Notes under the pieces: model-generated | What the model was told of the DNA's origin: nothing | The model's database searches: none | The model's input: the letters and a program-made list of their open reading frames with translations, nothing else | Translations under genes and position numbers: made by a program | NCBI GenBank assembly: GCA_015680905.1 | Contig: CM027382.1 | Span: 19,007,501 to 19,071,500, forward strand | Length of the DNA stretch: 64,000 nucleotides | From: Coptis chinensis | Taxonomy: Eukaryota; Streptophyta; Magnoliopsida; Ranunculales; Ranunculaceae | Direction of reading: 5' to 3' | In this document: piece by piece, positions 28,285 to 39,740 of the stretch | Layout: each line of letters begins with the position of its first letter | Numbering within the stretch: the stretch's first letter is position 1

Positions 28285-30539
28285 TGTCGGAATCCGAATC
28301 TGTGAGTGCCTCAGGCACTCACTCCAGGGGATCCGCGTCCTCCACCTCCAGATCTAGCGGTCATACCACGGAATGATCTGAATCTACGACTTCTGACATT
28401 TCTAGCCCTGCCGCGGAACCTTCCACTTTAGGAAGGAAAGCCCCTCTTCCTCCCCCGCCTTCATATCATTGTAGACCCAACTTAGATGCCATTAAAACTG
28501 CTTACGGCATCCCCGCCGACGTGATCCTTGAGCACGTGCCTAGCGTTACCCATTTTCCCCATCTAGTCACACCGCGGTCCGGTTGTCTCGTCGCTACCGT
28601 AGGTCAGATAGCCGCAGGTTTGCGGTTTCCCTTAACTCCTCTAGATGTTGCGGTATGTAACCATTTCAACATCCCCCCATGCCAAGGCATTGGTAACTTT
28701 TGGCGCATCTTATACGCCGCGAATTTCTACAACAAAACCAATTCCCCCAAAATCCAACTCTGCGACATAATAGCTCATTACTATATAAAGAAACCAAATT
28801 TGGTAGCGTAAGATACCAATCCCTTTGTACCCGTCCACAGAAAAAGTCCTTTGTCCTCCACATTACTACTTCTGATAAAGTATGGCATTATTATCCGTTA
28901 TATGTGTCCGGTAGTTTTCTATCCGCGGATCTTCCCTCTGACGTTTCTCTAAGGCATCTCAATTTCCTTTCTAGTGGTACGTAACATCTTTTGGTTCGCA
29001 GTGTCTTTTCCTAACTAGCTTTTAACTCATCTTTCTTCTGTGACACAGGTTGGAGCCCTGATTCGCGATCTAAAATTTACACCGGCGTCTCCTCAGCAAT
29101 TTTCCAAAGGCTCCGTGATTTAGGAAGTGCCCAGTGTGAAGTTCTTGGTATAGATACATACAAGGGCAACCCTCTTCTCCTTGATCATTCATTGAAAACA
29201 ATAGGTAACTATCAAGGTCCGCTCTACCGACCAGCACCACCCAAAGAAAGACTTCCCAAATCCTCCCCTCGCCCTAAAAGAAAAGCCTTCAAGTCCTTCA
29301 AGTACACCAACAAGATATCTCACTCCAAAGTCGTTGCCCAACGAGCTGCCGCTCAATCTCGTACCGCTACACCTAATACCGCCCCCTCTTCCTACTCTGC
29401 CGTGGCAGATTGGGAAGACGACTTTATTCAACCCTCGTCCCGCGGTATCGGACGCCTGCCATGGCCACAAATAAGCTCAAACTTTGGGAAAGTGACTTCG
29501 GACGGTGAGGAGGCCCCCGGCCGCAGCAGCAAGAGTCCTCCACCCAAAAGGCTAGAACCGCCGCCTCGCCATCATCGAACCCGACTGTATCGCTGCGACC
29601 AACTGGTCCTCCACGACGTCCTGGTAAAGAACCCTACCCATCTGGGTCTTTGCCATCTGGGGCCATTGACATATGGCGCCCTCAATTCAGGGCCAGGGAA
29701 CGGGATGTAACAACTCGTGACTCGGCCTTAGAAAACACCGCTGTTGCGGCCTCTCTTTTCTTCAGCTCGCATTTTCCGAAAGACCAAGCATATGGAGATT
29801 CTGGCTCGTTTGCTTCGCACAGAGCTTCCATCTACCACGGCTGGGAAAAGGTATAAATTTTCCCTTGCAAAATAACTTTTCATTTGTACTGTTTAGTAAC
29901 CAATTCTTCTTTTCAGTTGAGTTTGGACATTGGCTACGTGGTCCGCGGCCTAACCAACACACTGGAATTCTGGAGACCTTGAAGCAGGAGATCGAAGGCC
30001 CTGATGGCTGGAAGGCTAAGTACGCCGCTTTGGAGAAAGATCGTGACGATCTTCGTATAATAGCCGTGAAGAACCAAAAGGCGCTGCAACTGGCTGAAGA
30101 AAAACATCGCGACTATGTGTCCGGTGTTGCCTCCAAACTTGAGAGCCAAAAAGCGGCGGGTAAGATTGCAATCCAAGCTGCTGTAGAGAAGGCTGTTGCG
30201 GAGGCTGCTGATCGATTTCGTAGTCTAGCCGAGAAGAAGATTAGCCGTGAACTCAAACAGCAGCTAGAAGCTCTCACTGCGTCTGGTCGTCTTCTTCCAG
30301 TTACCCCTCCAGCCGCGGATATGCCAGCCTCTGTTCCCCTGCCAGCTCCCCGTCAGGACCCCTCTCTCGCTGATACTGCTACTCCAGGGATAACTCTACC
30401 CACAGCCGGGGTGGTTACCTCTCCCATTGATTTGGATAACGATCCTCCTTCCTCTGGTGAAGGGATTTGGCCCCATCTCGAAAGATGCAACCGGGCGGAA
30501 GAAAGAACACATTTGGCTTCATGCCTTTGTCTAATCTAA
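28285..30539 (+). pseudogene. Tat2 antisense extra ORF (putative gypsy-type-transposon protein), multi-exon, near-intact
   Basis: Plus-strand gene running against Tat2's gag-pol, between integrase and the 3' LTR. It starts at ATG 28285 (MSESESVSASGTHSRG). A TGA near 28375 interrupts the frame, then an open block follows with GLRFPLTPLDVAVCNHFN and GIGNFWRILYAANF, typical of the plant putative gypsy-type-transposon (Transposase_28) family. An intron is likely at 28979-29048 (GTACGT...ACACAG); exon 2 is basic and proline-rich (29049-29850) and at least one frame shift is needed. A second intron is likely near 29853-29916 (GTATAAAT...TTTCAG). The last block to 30539 is a coiled coil (KYAALEKDRDDLR onward) with a Pro-rich tail. 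It corresponds to the antisense ORF of Tat1. Function is unknown. Confidence 0.7.
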
Positions 30540-30751
30540 ACTTGTGTTTTTGTGGTCATGGTAATCCTTCTACTATGACTAATTGCCCATTTTGTATGAT
30601 ATACTTCGCCTGTATTTCTGGGTACACCCAGCAGGCTTTTAATATCAGTCTTTAGCAAATCTATTTCCCTTGAATGTACTTTTTACTTCTTTATCGTTGG
30701 CGTTCTTTTTTGTTTTATCTAAGTTTGCTGCATAATTAATTTGGATATTCA

Positions 30752-31425
30752 GTCTGCAAAGGCTCCTCTCCCGCTGTCTTTAATAAGCCGTGGAGTCCAG
30801 TGGGGCATCTCATTTTGCCCCAAGTTTTATTCAGACGTTGCGTCCGCGAAGGACTCGTCTTTGATGGCGTGAAGCCTGATAGGGGCAACTCAATTTGCCC
30901 CCCATTTGATTCAGACATTTTGTCCGCGAAGGGTTCATCCCCCACGCTGTCTTTGAACGGCTGTGAAGCCTGATAGGGGCAGCTCATTTTGCCCCCAGTT
31001 TGATTCGACGTTTCGTATGCGAAGGGCTCGTCCCCCCTGCTCTCTTTGAACGGTTGTGAAGCCTGATAGGGGCAGCTCATTTTGCCCCCAGTTTGATTCG
31101 GACATTTCGTCCGCGAAGGGCTCATCCCCCCCGCTGTCTTTGAACGGTTGTGAAGCCCGATAGGGCAGCTCATTTTGCCCCCGTTTGATTCGGACGTTTT
31201 CCGCCGCGGCTGGCTCGTCCCCCCGCTGTCTTTGAACGGCTGTGAAGCCTGATAGGGGCAGCTCATTTTGCCCCCAGTTTGATTCGGACGTTTCGTCCGC
31301 GAAGGGCTCGTCCCCCCCGCTCTCTTTGAACGGCTGTGAAGCCTGATAGGGGCAGCTCATTTTGCCCATAGTTTGATTCGGACGTTTAGTCCGCAAAGGG
31401 CTCATCCCCCACGCTGTCTTTGATT
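30752..31425. repeat. Tandem array, about 7 units of 94 bp, in the Tat2 3' region
   Basis: The landmark GTCCGCGAAGGG recurs near 30842, 30921, 31014 (mutated), 31109, 31199 (mutated), 31295 and 31389, spacing 79-96 bp. Each unit holds GCCTGATAGGGGCAGCTC and TTGCCCCCAGTTTGATTC. Tandem arrays between integrase and the 3' LTR are known in Tat elements and are thought to seed satellite DNA. The minus-strand frames across the array are all open because 94 is not a multiple of 3; they are unlikely to be a gene. Confidence 0.88.
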
Positions 31426-31532
31426 AACCTCTATTCATGCTATTGCGCCAGGAATGCATTCTTTGTTTCATTGACTTAGAATTCCGCACACAACATATAT
31501 ACATTAAACAAAAATGCTTGTCCCAGTGAAAG

Positions 31533-32787
31533 CTACACACTGCTTCTTTCATGGAATTTTTTCAGCATTCTTATATTCCATTGTTTCTCAATCGTTACCC
31601 CTACTGGTGTCTCTATTTTGTAAGTACCTGAAGTTCCCTTCGCTGTCACGACATACGGTCCTTCCCAGTTGGGTCCTAGTTTGCCGTCATTCTCCTTTTT
31701 AGTGGCTGGAGTAACCCTTCGCAGCACCAAGTCCCCAATCATGAATCCCCGCGGCTTTACTCGTTTATCATACTGTCTCTATAGCCTTCTATGATACTCC
31801 TCCAGTCGTATGCGAGCTGTATCTCTTATCATACGGCTCTGGTTCTTGTCGTTTTCTCTATCATTTCCACCGGTATGACAGCCTCTACTCCATATGCCAT
31901 TGCGAATGGTAATTCATTCGTCGAAGTCCGCGGTGTAGTACGATAAGCCCATAAAACATGATTCAATTCATCAGCCCACGCTCCTTTTCGGTCTTCCAAT
32001 TTTCTCTTTAAATTGTCCATGATGATTTTGTTTGATGCCTCGGCTTGACCATTCCCCTCCGGATTGTATGGCGCCGAGAACCCTTGTTTCACTTTGTAGG
32101 CTTGAAGGAATTGACGTACCTTTCCCCCAGTAAATTGTGTTCCATTATCTGCAATGATTGTATGGGGCAAACCGAATCTGAATATTATGTTCTCCCAGAG
32201 GAACTTCTTCACATTCTCTTCTTTGACTTGCTGTGGTGCCACTCCCTCCACCCACTTGGTGAAATAATCAGTGGCGGCCAACATAAATCTTCTCTTGCCG
32301 CTTGCCATGAGCAAAGCCCCACTATATCCAGTGCCCACATAGCGAACGGCCACGGACTAAACACATTATGCAGCGGCTCTACAGGGGAATGGATTAGTTG
32401 TGCAAACCTTTGGCATTTCTCACAAGTGGTTGCATACTCTGTTGCATCCTTCTTCATATGAGGCCAAAAATATCCCTGCGATATCAATCTATGGGTTGTG
32501 GTTCGACCCGCTGAGTGACTTCCACAATCACCTTCATGTACCTCGGCTAACACTTCTTGCACCTGCTGTGGCCCTATGCATCTCAGTAGTGGTCCGCTGA
32601 AACTCTTCCTGTACAAATCCCCATCTAACAAAACATATCTCTGACTGACTTGCTCCATCTTTCGTCTCTCCTTGGTATTTTCTATCTCTGCTCCCATAAG
32701 AAAAGTTTTAATGGGCGTCATCCATCCGGTCTCCTTTTCAATGGTGAGACACACACCCTCAGTTTCTGATGTACTAGGCCTGCTCAA
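31533..32787 (-). pseudogene. Tat2 integrase
   Basis: Reading leftward: a zinc-binding HHCC module (VHEGDCGSHSAGRTTTHRLI, then CEKCQRF), a core start AMWALDIVG, a frameshift near 32330, then AATDYFTKWVEGVA, FGLPHTIIADNGTQFTGG and YNPEGNGQAEASNKIIMDNL, giving the D-D-E triad with NGQAE. After a second break at about 31760-31830 the C-terminal part GDLVLRRVTP, LGPNWEGPYVV and YKIETPVG is read to 31533. It catalyses cDNA insertion. Two breaks only, so it is better preserved than in Tat1. Confidence 0.9.
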
Positions 32788-32841
32788 AACTCTTACTTCA
32801 ATAGAACGACCCTCGTTTCACGGAAGCACACGGTACAAATG

Positions 32842-33440
32842 CTAACGCCACAAGATGTAATGCGTTTTCACCGCGCCCAAATGGGCAAACTGAATCCTTT
32901 TGAACTTGCTGGCTTTTTGTCGTAGAACCTCTAAATATCGTGCCATCCTTGGACAACGTGCCACAAACCCCCCATTCATCTGACAAATAACCAAGTTAGA
33001 GTCAGAGAACACCAATAGCTCGCTTACTCCCAGATCCTGTGCAAAATTTAAACATGCTATCACTGCTTCATATTCAGACTCATTATTGGAAGCCGCGAAT
33101 CCCAGTTTCATTGATAACTCCAACCTTGTGTTGTCAGGAGTCACCAAAACCACGCCAATCCCATTTCCGGTATCTGTAGCTGATCCGTCCGCGAATATTC
33201 TCCATCCATTGCGCATATCCCAAGGGTCCAAGGGATCACGTCTAGATTCTTCCTCCTGATCCATGACCATTTCCTCTCCCCAAGTGGGATCCTCGGCTGG
33301 AAATTCTGCTAGGAACTCCGCCATGGCTTGCGCTTTTTCCGTTGTTCTAATCTGATATTGGATTTCGTAACAACTAAGCATCACTGCCCATTTCAGCATT
33401 CATCCTGACTTTTCTGCCTTCAACGCTTGCTGATAATAGG
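32842..33440 (-). pseudogene. Tat2 residual RNase H tail plus additional RNase H
   Basis: The 5' part reads ALKAEKSG, a TGA, then MLKWAVMLSCYEIQYQIRTT and AMAEFLAEF, the C-terminus of a Ty3 RNase H; the TGA sits where CGA (Arg) would be expected. It is followed by a complete-looking second RNase H: WRIFADGSATDTGNGIGVVL, GFAASNNESEYEAVIACLNF and LLVFSDSNLVICQMNG, with the D-E-D residues expected. This extra domain is the hallmark of the Tat lineage. Confidence 0.88.
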
Positions 33441-33954
33441 TCGACGGAATAGCCTTCATTTCATGAATCCATATTCTCCCTAGAATGTCATTATATTGGG
33501 ACCCAGTATCTACCACCATAAACCTGGTGAATACCGTCGTCAGACCTGTTGTTACTGGCAACGTTACCTCCCCCATAGGCTTTGTCATGCTACCATTGAA
33601 GCCATACAAATTAGTTTGAGAAACCCTCAACTGATCCCTATCTATATTCATCTCTTCCATGGCCCCTATAAACAACATGTCTACTGAACTTCCGCAGTCT
33701 ATCAACACTCGCTTCACTAGATAATTACCTATTGCTATGGTAATCACCAACGCATCTTCATGCGGCGAAATCACTGATTCCAAGTCTTTCGGAGTGAACG
33801 TTATGTTTCCTTCGGCAATCGCGGTTCCTGAAACTAACCGCGTCATGCTTGCCACCTCATTTACCTGTTGTAAGCTCGCTGTCCTTCTCATCTTGTCACG
33901 GTGGGCATTCCTCCCGAGTGTCTCTCCACTGTAAATGACATTTATTGTTCCCAA
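33440..33954 (-). pseudogene. Tat2 aspartic protease, fused to the RNase H tail by deletion
   Basis: Open frame with RVLIDCGSSVDMLF (family D-S/T-G-S-S; here D-C-G-S-S), NLYGFNGSMTKPMGEVTLPV and SQYNDILGRIWIHEMKAIPS followed by TYYQ. In intact elements this last motif leads into the RT. Here it runs straight into the end of RNase H (ALKAEKSG), so the whole RT is deleted. Confidence 0.88.
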
Positions 33955-34298
33955 GATCCTAGCATCCCCTTCTCAATCATTCTTTCCACCAGCCACTTCA
34001 AAGCATAACATTCGTTAGTGGCGTGGTTTCTAATCTGATGATAGGCACAAAAAGGTTTCCCCTCAATCTCTCCAGGTATATTCCGCGGTCCTTCATAATG
34101 CTGCAACCCCTTGATAAGTGGCAAGATTTCCTCTAATGGCCTATTAAGAGGTGTTTGTTCTATCTCCGCGATGCGGCTTTCTTTTCGCGAATATCTCTCT
34201 GTTCGATCTCCGCTCGGGTCCCGTCCACTTTCCCTCTGTTGGATCCCCCTTCTCTCTCTTCTCTCTTTCCCTATCTCTTCTATCATCTTTATCCACCG
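33955..34298 (-). pseudogene. Tat2 gag, 3' part
   Basis: Continuation of gag after the CACTA2 insertion: a charged linker (ERRERRGIQQRESGRDPSGD), LNRPLEEILPLIKG, and the C-terminal His/Cys motif PFCAYHQIRNHATNECYALK. The counterpart in Tat1 is FHKLHHHDTNECWSLK. The frame that seems to begin at 34349 starts in CACTA2 and is not the native start. Confidence 0.85.
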
Positions 34299-34319
34299 CA
34301 CTACAAGAAAAAGGGGCTT

Positions 34320-34530
34320 TAGCAACGGATGACCTGGAGCATTAGCCACGGACCAAAGCTGTAGAATTATTAGCCACGGTCACCAGCTGTTGACATAGTT
34401 ATAGTTGTCGTAGCAAGGCGTGACACTATTTTGCAACATTTCGCGACGGTAACAGCGCGTGGGTGTTCCCACGGCTTCGACCGTTGGATCAGATCTTGGC
34501 ACAGTATGTTTTCACCCACGGTTATCTTTC
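34320..34530. repeat. Left subterminal repeats of CACTA2
   Basis: Copies of TTAGCCACGG, CGACGGTAAC, CCCACGG and related pieces at 10-25 bp intervals. Confidence 0.6.
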
Positions 34531-36222
34531 CTCGGTATAGATCCAACATTGCTCCAAAGTTTTGGGCGCGGAACACCAAAATTTCTCTCCCACAAAAATT
34601 AGATACCCACAGAGAAGTTGGAACTAATCTCTACCACCTCTAGCTTCCACCGCCTTTGTAAAAAAAAAAAAAACTTCCACGGCCTCTCTCACCATCTCTC
34701 TCATCTTCTTCCCTTACAGTTCGTCACTATTATCGGTTCTCTCGCCATCTCTCTCATCAAACAAAGCTTAAAGGTATCTTTTTTAAGTTTTTAGTTTATT
34801 AAAAGTTGTGTTTTTTTTATAAAGACGTCTGACTATACACAAAATCAAACTCTTGGGCTGGTGATATTGTAGGTAGATGGAACATGTTACTATTATCCTT
34901 CTAACTAGTGGGTAGCAGTACGTATGGCATGTATTTTTCTGTTGGATTTTATTAACTGAACTATGTTAGTCATTTCTACAGTTCAAGAAAATTAACTAGT
35001 GAATTCGTAAAGCGCATTTTTGTTCCCGAATTGATTTAGATGGGAGCTTCATTCCTCTTACACACTGTGTCAACAAACATAATTATCTTTTCAAATAACA
35101 TATAATGAAAACTTTTTTAGATTAAGAAAAGGGGGATAAAGATAAAGAAAGGGAGAATGTGGACGTGAGTTTCGCCATTTTGTTAAGTTGTATATCTAAG
35201 AAAAACTTATATGACTCTGTGACTTCCTTTTTGAAGCTATCCACCGGCCCCGGTATATATAGAGATGACTCGAGGGTGGGTGTTCTTATTTCGCCACTTG
35301 TCTTGCAGGGCTAATGGTTTGCTTGAGACTTCTATAAGCGATAAAGTGGGTTGGCTTACTGCAAAGACAAATAAAATTGATGTCCAATGCTATTATGTAG
35401 GATGGAAAACATTAACCGATGATGGCAGAGAGTCCGGTATAATATTACAGGGGAAAACAAGAGCGACAAGAGCTCTTATATGCTAATAACTCTAAGCTGT
35501 AGATCTCATAATAATGTTGGGGAAAAGCGACTTATTATTATAGATTCTATATGTCAAATGTAATTGTGGAAATAGCAGAACAGAATACTTCCAACAACAG
35601 TCACAAAATATATTCTTAAGTCTTTGCTGATTTAGCGTTGAATATCTCATAATTATGAAGTTCATTATAACAACACCTTGAAGTATTGTATCCTGTTGAG
35701 TATTTCTACATACTGTGATAAGCGTTGTAATTTTTATTGGTGTATTCACTCTGATATGTCTGATTTCTAAGTGGCATATGTTTGTCTTGGCGTAAAGCAA
35801 TTTGCCCCCTAAACCCAACTACTTTATATTCTTTTTGCGGTCATGAGCATAAAAGCCATAGGGATTGCAATAAAACCCGACATTGGAGGGTGTGAACCAA
35901 GTCTCATATTTCCAGACACGGATATTTGCAATGATTTCACTTTCGGTTGTATCATCACTTTCAGTTGAACTATTTAAACAAGGTTGGCACCTTTTCTTCA
36001 AATTTTGGACCCATTTTAATTTTGTTGAAAAAATGCAATACCATAACTTTCATGCATCTGTTCTATATCCATTTTTTGATTTGTTTAGTTGTTCTTGTAC
36101 TATTTTCAAATATTAATTCCTAACAAGAAACTTTGTACATGCGGTCTAGTTAGCATATGAAGAAACATGAAAAAGATACTTGTCATATTTACCTTTGCCC
36201 ATTTGAAGTTGCTATCGTTGGA

Positions 36223-36280
36223 CAAAATATAAAATTGATATTTTATTATTACAAAATATAAAATTGATATTTTATTATTT
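36223..36280. repeat. Perfect 29-bp tandem duplication
   Basis: Two adjacent units (36223-36251 and 36252-36280), each starting CAAAATATAAAATTGATATT, identical except for the last base. Confidence 0.9.
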
Positions 36281-37216
36281 ACTTTGATGATCTCGGAGCC
36301 TTTGGATACTTTCAACACTGCAGTTGTTTCTCATATCTATTATGCCATGTTCAACATCTTTTACGATACTTGTGAATGCCATAATGTTTAAGGTACATAT
36401 GGATGAGTTTATGTACTTCAATTTCAGTTATATTGATAGCCTACAAAAAATTGGTTTAGAAGTGAAAATAGTTGTGACCGTCCATTCTCACAATTGGCTT
36501 AGAGATCTCAATACTTGGTTGTTCTTGAGGGTGATCTCTATGTTTTGGACATCATCGTTAGCAAAAGTCCACCACTAATTATTCTTTAGATTGTTGTAAT
36601 TGTCATTAGTTTTCCCTCTCGGCTTTGTGCATCTATTCGACTTATGTGCAATTTTTCTTATAGGATTATTCTCGGTCGAGGCGTGAGCGATATAGCATCA
36701 ACAATTTGTGGATTCATCATCGAGCTTTTCGGTATTGCGGTGTTGCATAGTACTAGAGATCCAGATCCGACTCGAGTGCAGGTATGTGCATCCATTTAGT
36801 TCTACATTGATAGTCGATATTATGATCGAGACCACCTTGTAAATAGCATGAGCGTGAGTTACCTGTTTTTTATCTTTTTGGTGGGAATAAAGTTCTTGTC
36901 ATTTTCAGATTTTAGAGTAGACTTTCAAAGTAAAGCGGCTTAATAAATCTTAGCAAGTGAGACGGTAGTCCGGTGGTCAAGATCTTTATTTAGGCAAACC
37001 GAGTAGTGAGTTGTTTCCTTTATCATAAAGGTCCATTTCAGGTTTATGAATATCTCATTTTCAGAATCTGTTTTAAGTGGGATATTGTGTATAAGCATTC
37101 TTTGTGATGCTCTTGGTCTCTCGTTTTTTTAATAGATGATATATAGTGAATATTCTCGTGAATCGCTATTACTTACAAAGCTAATTTTTAATTAACTTAT
37201 TTTGGGCATATGCAGC

Positions 37217-37680
37217 TCGCTTTGAAAAGCTTAATGGGATTAAAACCTTCTATTAAAGAGTTCAATTTGTTTTGTGTCTAGTGTATATGGTGTATCTAGG
37301 GGTTGTTCATTCTCGGTTCGAACATTCACTAGGGGTGTATTTTCTTCTTGGTGAAGCCGCTGTTAAGAAACTTCAAAAAGTACCATGTATGGAGCTATTT
37401 GGAAAATGCTATGCTAATATTTATCATGGCATCGGACCGGTATATTTTACTCAAATTGTTGTTTTTGCTGTGTGTGTGTAGGGCTTAGAGTTTGGCGTTG
37501 AACCTATAGATTTTACTGACGGTGAAGCTTGCAGTCATTTCTACCGCTTTTAATGATTCGTTTTTACCTTTTGGTGATTGGTAATCCTGATTTTTTGTGG
37601 GTTATTCAATTTATAGGACTATTGCACGATATTGGTCATGGCCCTTTCAGCCACCTGAAGCACAAGAATACGTAGATTTA
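37217..37680 (+). pseudogene. Captured fragment of a SAMHD1/VEN4-type HD-domain dNTP triphosphohydrolase
   Basis: An exon-like piece after a CAG acceptor reads, past one stop, YMVYLGVVHSRFEHSLGVYF then LLGEAAVKKLQ (37270-37370). Plant and animal SAMHD1 proteins have VYPGAVHSRFEHSLGVYWLA here; the His-Arg-Phe-Glu-His segment holds the first metal-binding His. A second piece at about 37616-37663 reads GLLHDIGHGPFSHL, the HD metal-binding motif, followed by an early stop. An intron-like gap separates them. Intact enzymes hydrolyse dNTPs and set nucleotide pools; the Arabidopsis homologue is VENOSA4. Stops and missing exons show that this is a dead fragment carried by CACTA2. Confidence 0.85.
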
Positions 37681-38499
37681 GTTTCCGAGTTGAATAATAT
37701 AGTGTCTGCAATTCAAGTGTTATTGGTAAGTTATTGTGTATAGCCATGTTACTTTGATACTTGTCCATTTTTTTTCTTCCAACGAACATTGAATCTCTTG
37801 ATAATTTCTTGAAGGTGAGAATTGTTCGTAGCCTGAGAGGTTTGAGTTTTCTGGAGGTTCTTCTTGGAATAACAAGCATTAGGAAGGTAGAGCCTTACAT
37901 GCATTCCCTACTTTATGACATTTTAAGGTAAACCCTTATATTTTTTGGTATGTAGGCTCAACAAAAGTTACAACCGCTGACCCTCCAGTGAAGTAAATGG
38001 GTCTCGAGGCCAAAATCCAAAAGCAAGCTTCATAGTGGTTCAACCGGAAGTTGTACGGGGTATCTATACTAGTTTCAGAATTTTAAGGACTTAATAGAAA
38101 TGTCTCGTCAAGATTGATGCTAGTTTCTACATTTATGCCTCGAATACTAATTTTATCTTGCTACATTTAAAAACATAAAACTAATTTTATGCCATGCTAC
38201 ATATATCTTGCTCTTGGATCTACTAGTTTTGAATTTGAAGAGTCCATACCGATTGTTCCCTGCTTTTAATATAGGAAACCTTAGACTCACATTGCAGACG
38301 AAGCGGACTAACAATCATGGTAGCTCACATGATGGAAATCGTGAGTTGGTCAGATGATATTTTTATAGCTACATTTTTAATTATCATACTTATTTTTATT
38401 TTTCTTTTGCTTCAAGGTCTTGAATACTAAACCTAGAATACTGTGTTTGCTATTTTTTGAATAAATGCAGAATCTCTTAGTGGATTGAATCATTTCGAG

Positions 38500-39200
38500 C
38501 AAAATCCCGAGCATAAGCCCATTTCTATCGAAAGGCGCATAGACAAGAGGGTAAGCATATCTTGTAGAAGAAGAAGCATGTCTACCAAAGGTTCTAAATC
38601 CTTTAGTTTTTGCAAATCGTCTAACCTTTTTCGCTTAACTTAGAGGAAAATGCTCAACCCGAGAGGCAAGTCTCCCGAGAAAAGCTTTTTATCGGCGGCT
38701 TTGTTGAGAGACCGGTTTTCGATACTATCCTCAAAGCTCGATGAAGACTCTCGATCGGGGTTGGTTACAAATTTTGGTTGGTTATTGAAATATACCATGT
38801 TCGTACTGTCCATTTTCTTAGTGTTTTTGCTCGGATGTGATCGGGTACAATTTGATTTCTTGAGAGGTTAGGGTGAAAAGGGAGATCCCGAAAGCGCGGG
38901 TGGCGAGAGGAGCTTGAAAGGAAACAAAGGGAAGGTTTGGACTTCTAACTTTGTTGCATGGAAACTTTGATTTCTTAAAGGTTGTTTACTTAGTTCTTGA
39001 CATCTTGGGGTTAATGGTGATTAATTATAAGTCATGTGTTTTATGAGATCGAGAAAAAGCTTCGGTTGCGCAAAGAGAGGCCAAAGCTGCGAGAAAATGC
39101 TCGGAGGCAAAGCCGATGCGAGGCTGCGCATTGAAGCCAAAAGAAAGAGGGAGCTTCAGAGAGAAACCGCAGACGGGGCTTTACAAAATGTAAATAACAA
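38500..39200 (+). pseudogene. Captured fragment of a GTE-type (BET bromodomain) transcription regulator
   Basis: Coding-like pieces match the C-terminal half of plant GTE8/GTE10-class proteins. 38672-38721 reads SPEKSFLSAALLRDRF, then after a 1-base shift DTILKAR; family members have a SPE..AALLR.RFADTILKARE stretch here. 38885-38935 reads GDPE and, shifted, REELERKQRE. 39095-39190 reads ADARLRIEAKRKRELQRETA then GALQN, the acidic/basic helix AEAKRKRELEREAARQALQ. Intron-like gaps separate the blocks. Intact proteins read acetylated histones through a bromodomain, which is not present here. Frameshifts and stops make it non-functional. Confidence 0.75.
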
Positions 39201-39249
39201 GAATTCTTACTTCGGTTTCCGTTTAGTAGATCTGTATTGAAAGCGTTCG

Positions 39250-39740
39250 TTGAAATCTCTCCCATTATTTGTCTACAGGGAATTATGTAGCATGGTTCGC
39301 AAGATCTTCACCTACACAAGGGAAGAACAGAAAATGAACCCAGGGACTTTGAACTCAAGGGTTGACGAAAATCCTGTGATTGCAGAGGAAAGAACAGGTG
39401 CTAAGAAAACTATTTCATTGCCGGTGCCCTCTGCAACTAGTCCCGAACCGCTAAGCTTCTCTCACATGGCTAGCTTGGTTAGTAAGTTGTTGGGATCCTT
39501 TCACATGACAATGTCGATGATTTAACTGTCTATGGAAGGGATAATTAGTGGTTGTGTGGTTTGAACTCCCCTTCGGGTGATGAACTTAAGGAGTCAAATT
39601 GCAAAGGTCAAGTGGATTATGTGCTTCCATCGTCGGAGGAGGAAGAAGTTGAACCCTCGAAGTTGAGTGAGTCATTGTCCATACGTAAGAAGAGGATTTC
39701 CCCATCCGTCTTGAAGGTACCATTCTTATTTCTAGATTAA
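39250..39740 (+). pseudogene. Coding-like blocks downstream of the GTE fragment, unknown
   Basis: Two open stretches (about 39290-39525 and 39555-39740) with acidic/Ser-rich composition, for example LPSSEEEEVEPSKLSESLSI. They may be further captured exons, from the GTE gene or a third gene. No domain was recognised. Confidence 0.3.

Noticed and set aside
30736-31405. Two long overlapping minus-strand ORFs (176 and 156 codons) with repeated peptides
   Set aside because: They translate the 94-bp tandem array in different frames. Since 94 is not a multiple of 3 and the unit has no stops, open frames arise automatically.
34151-34345. Plus-strand ORFs opposite the Tat2 gag, and similar plus-strand ORFs at 42847-43363
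   Set aside because: They are shadows of the minus-strand gag region or LTR with Ser/Leu-rich, low-complexity translation.
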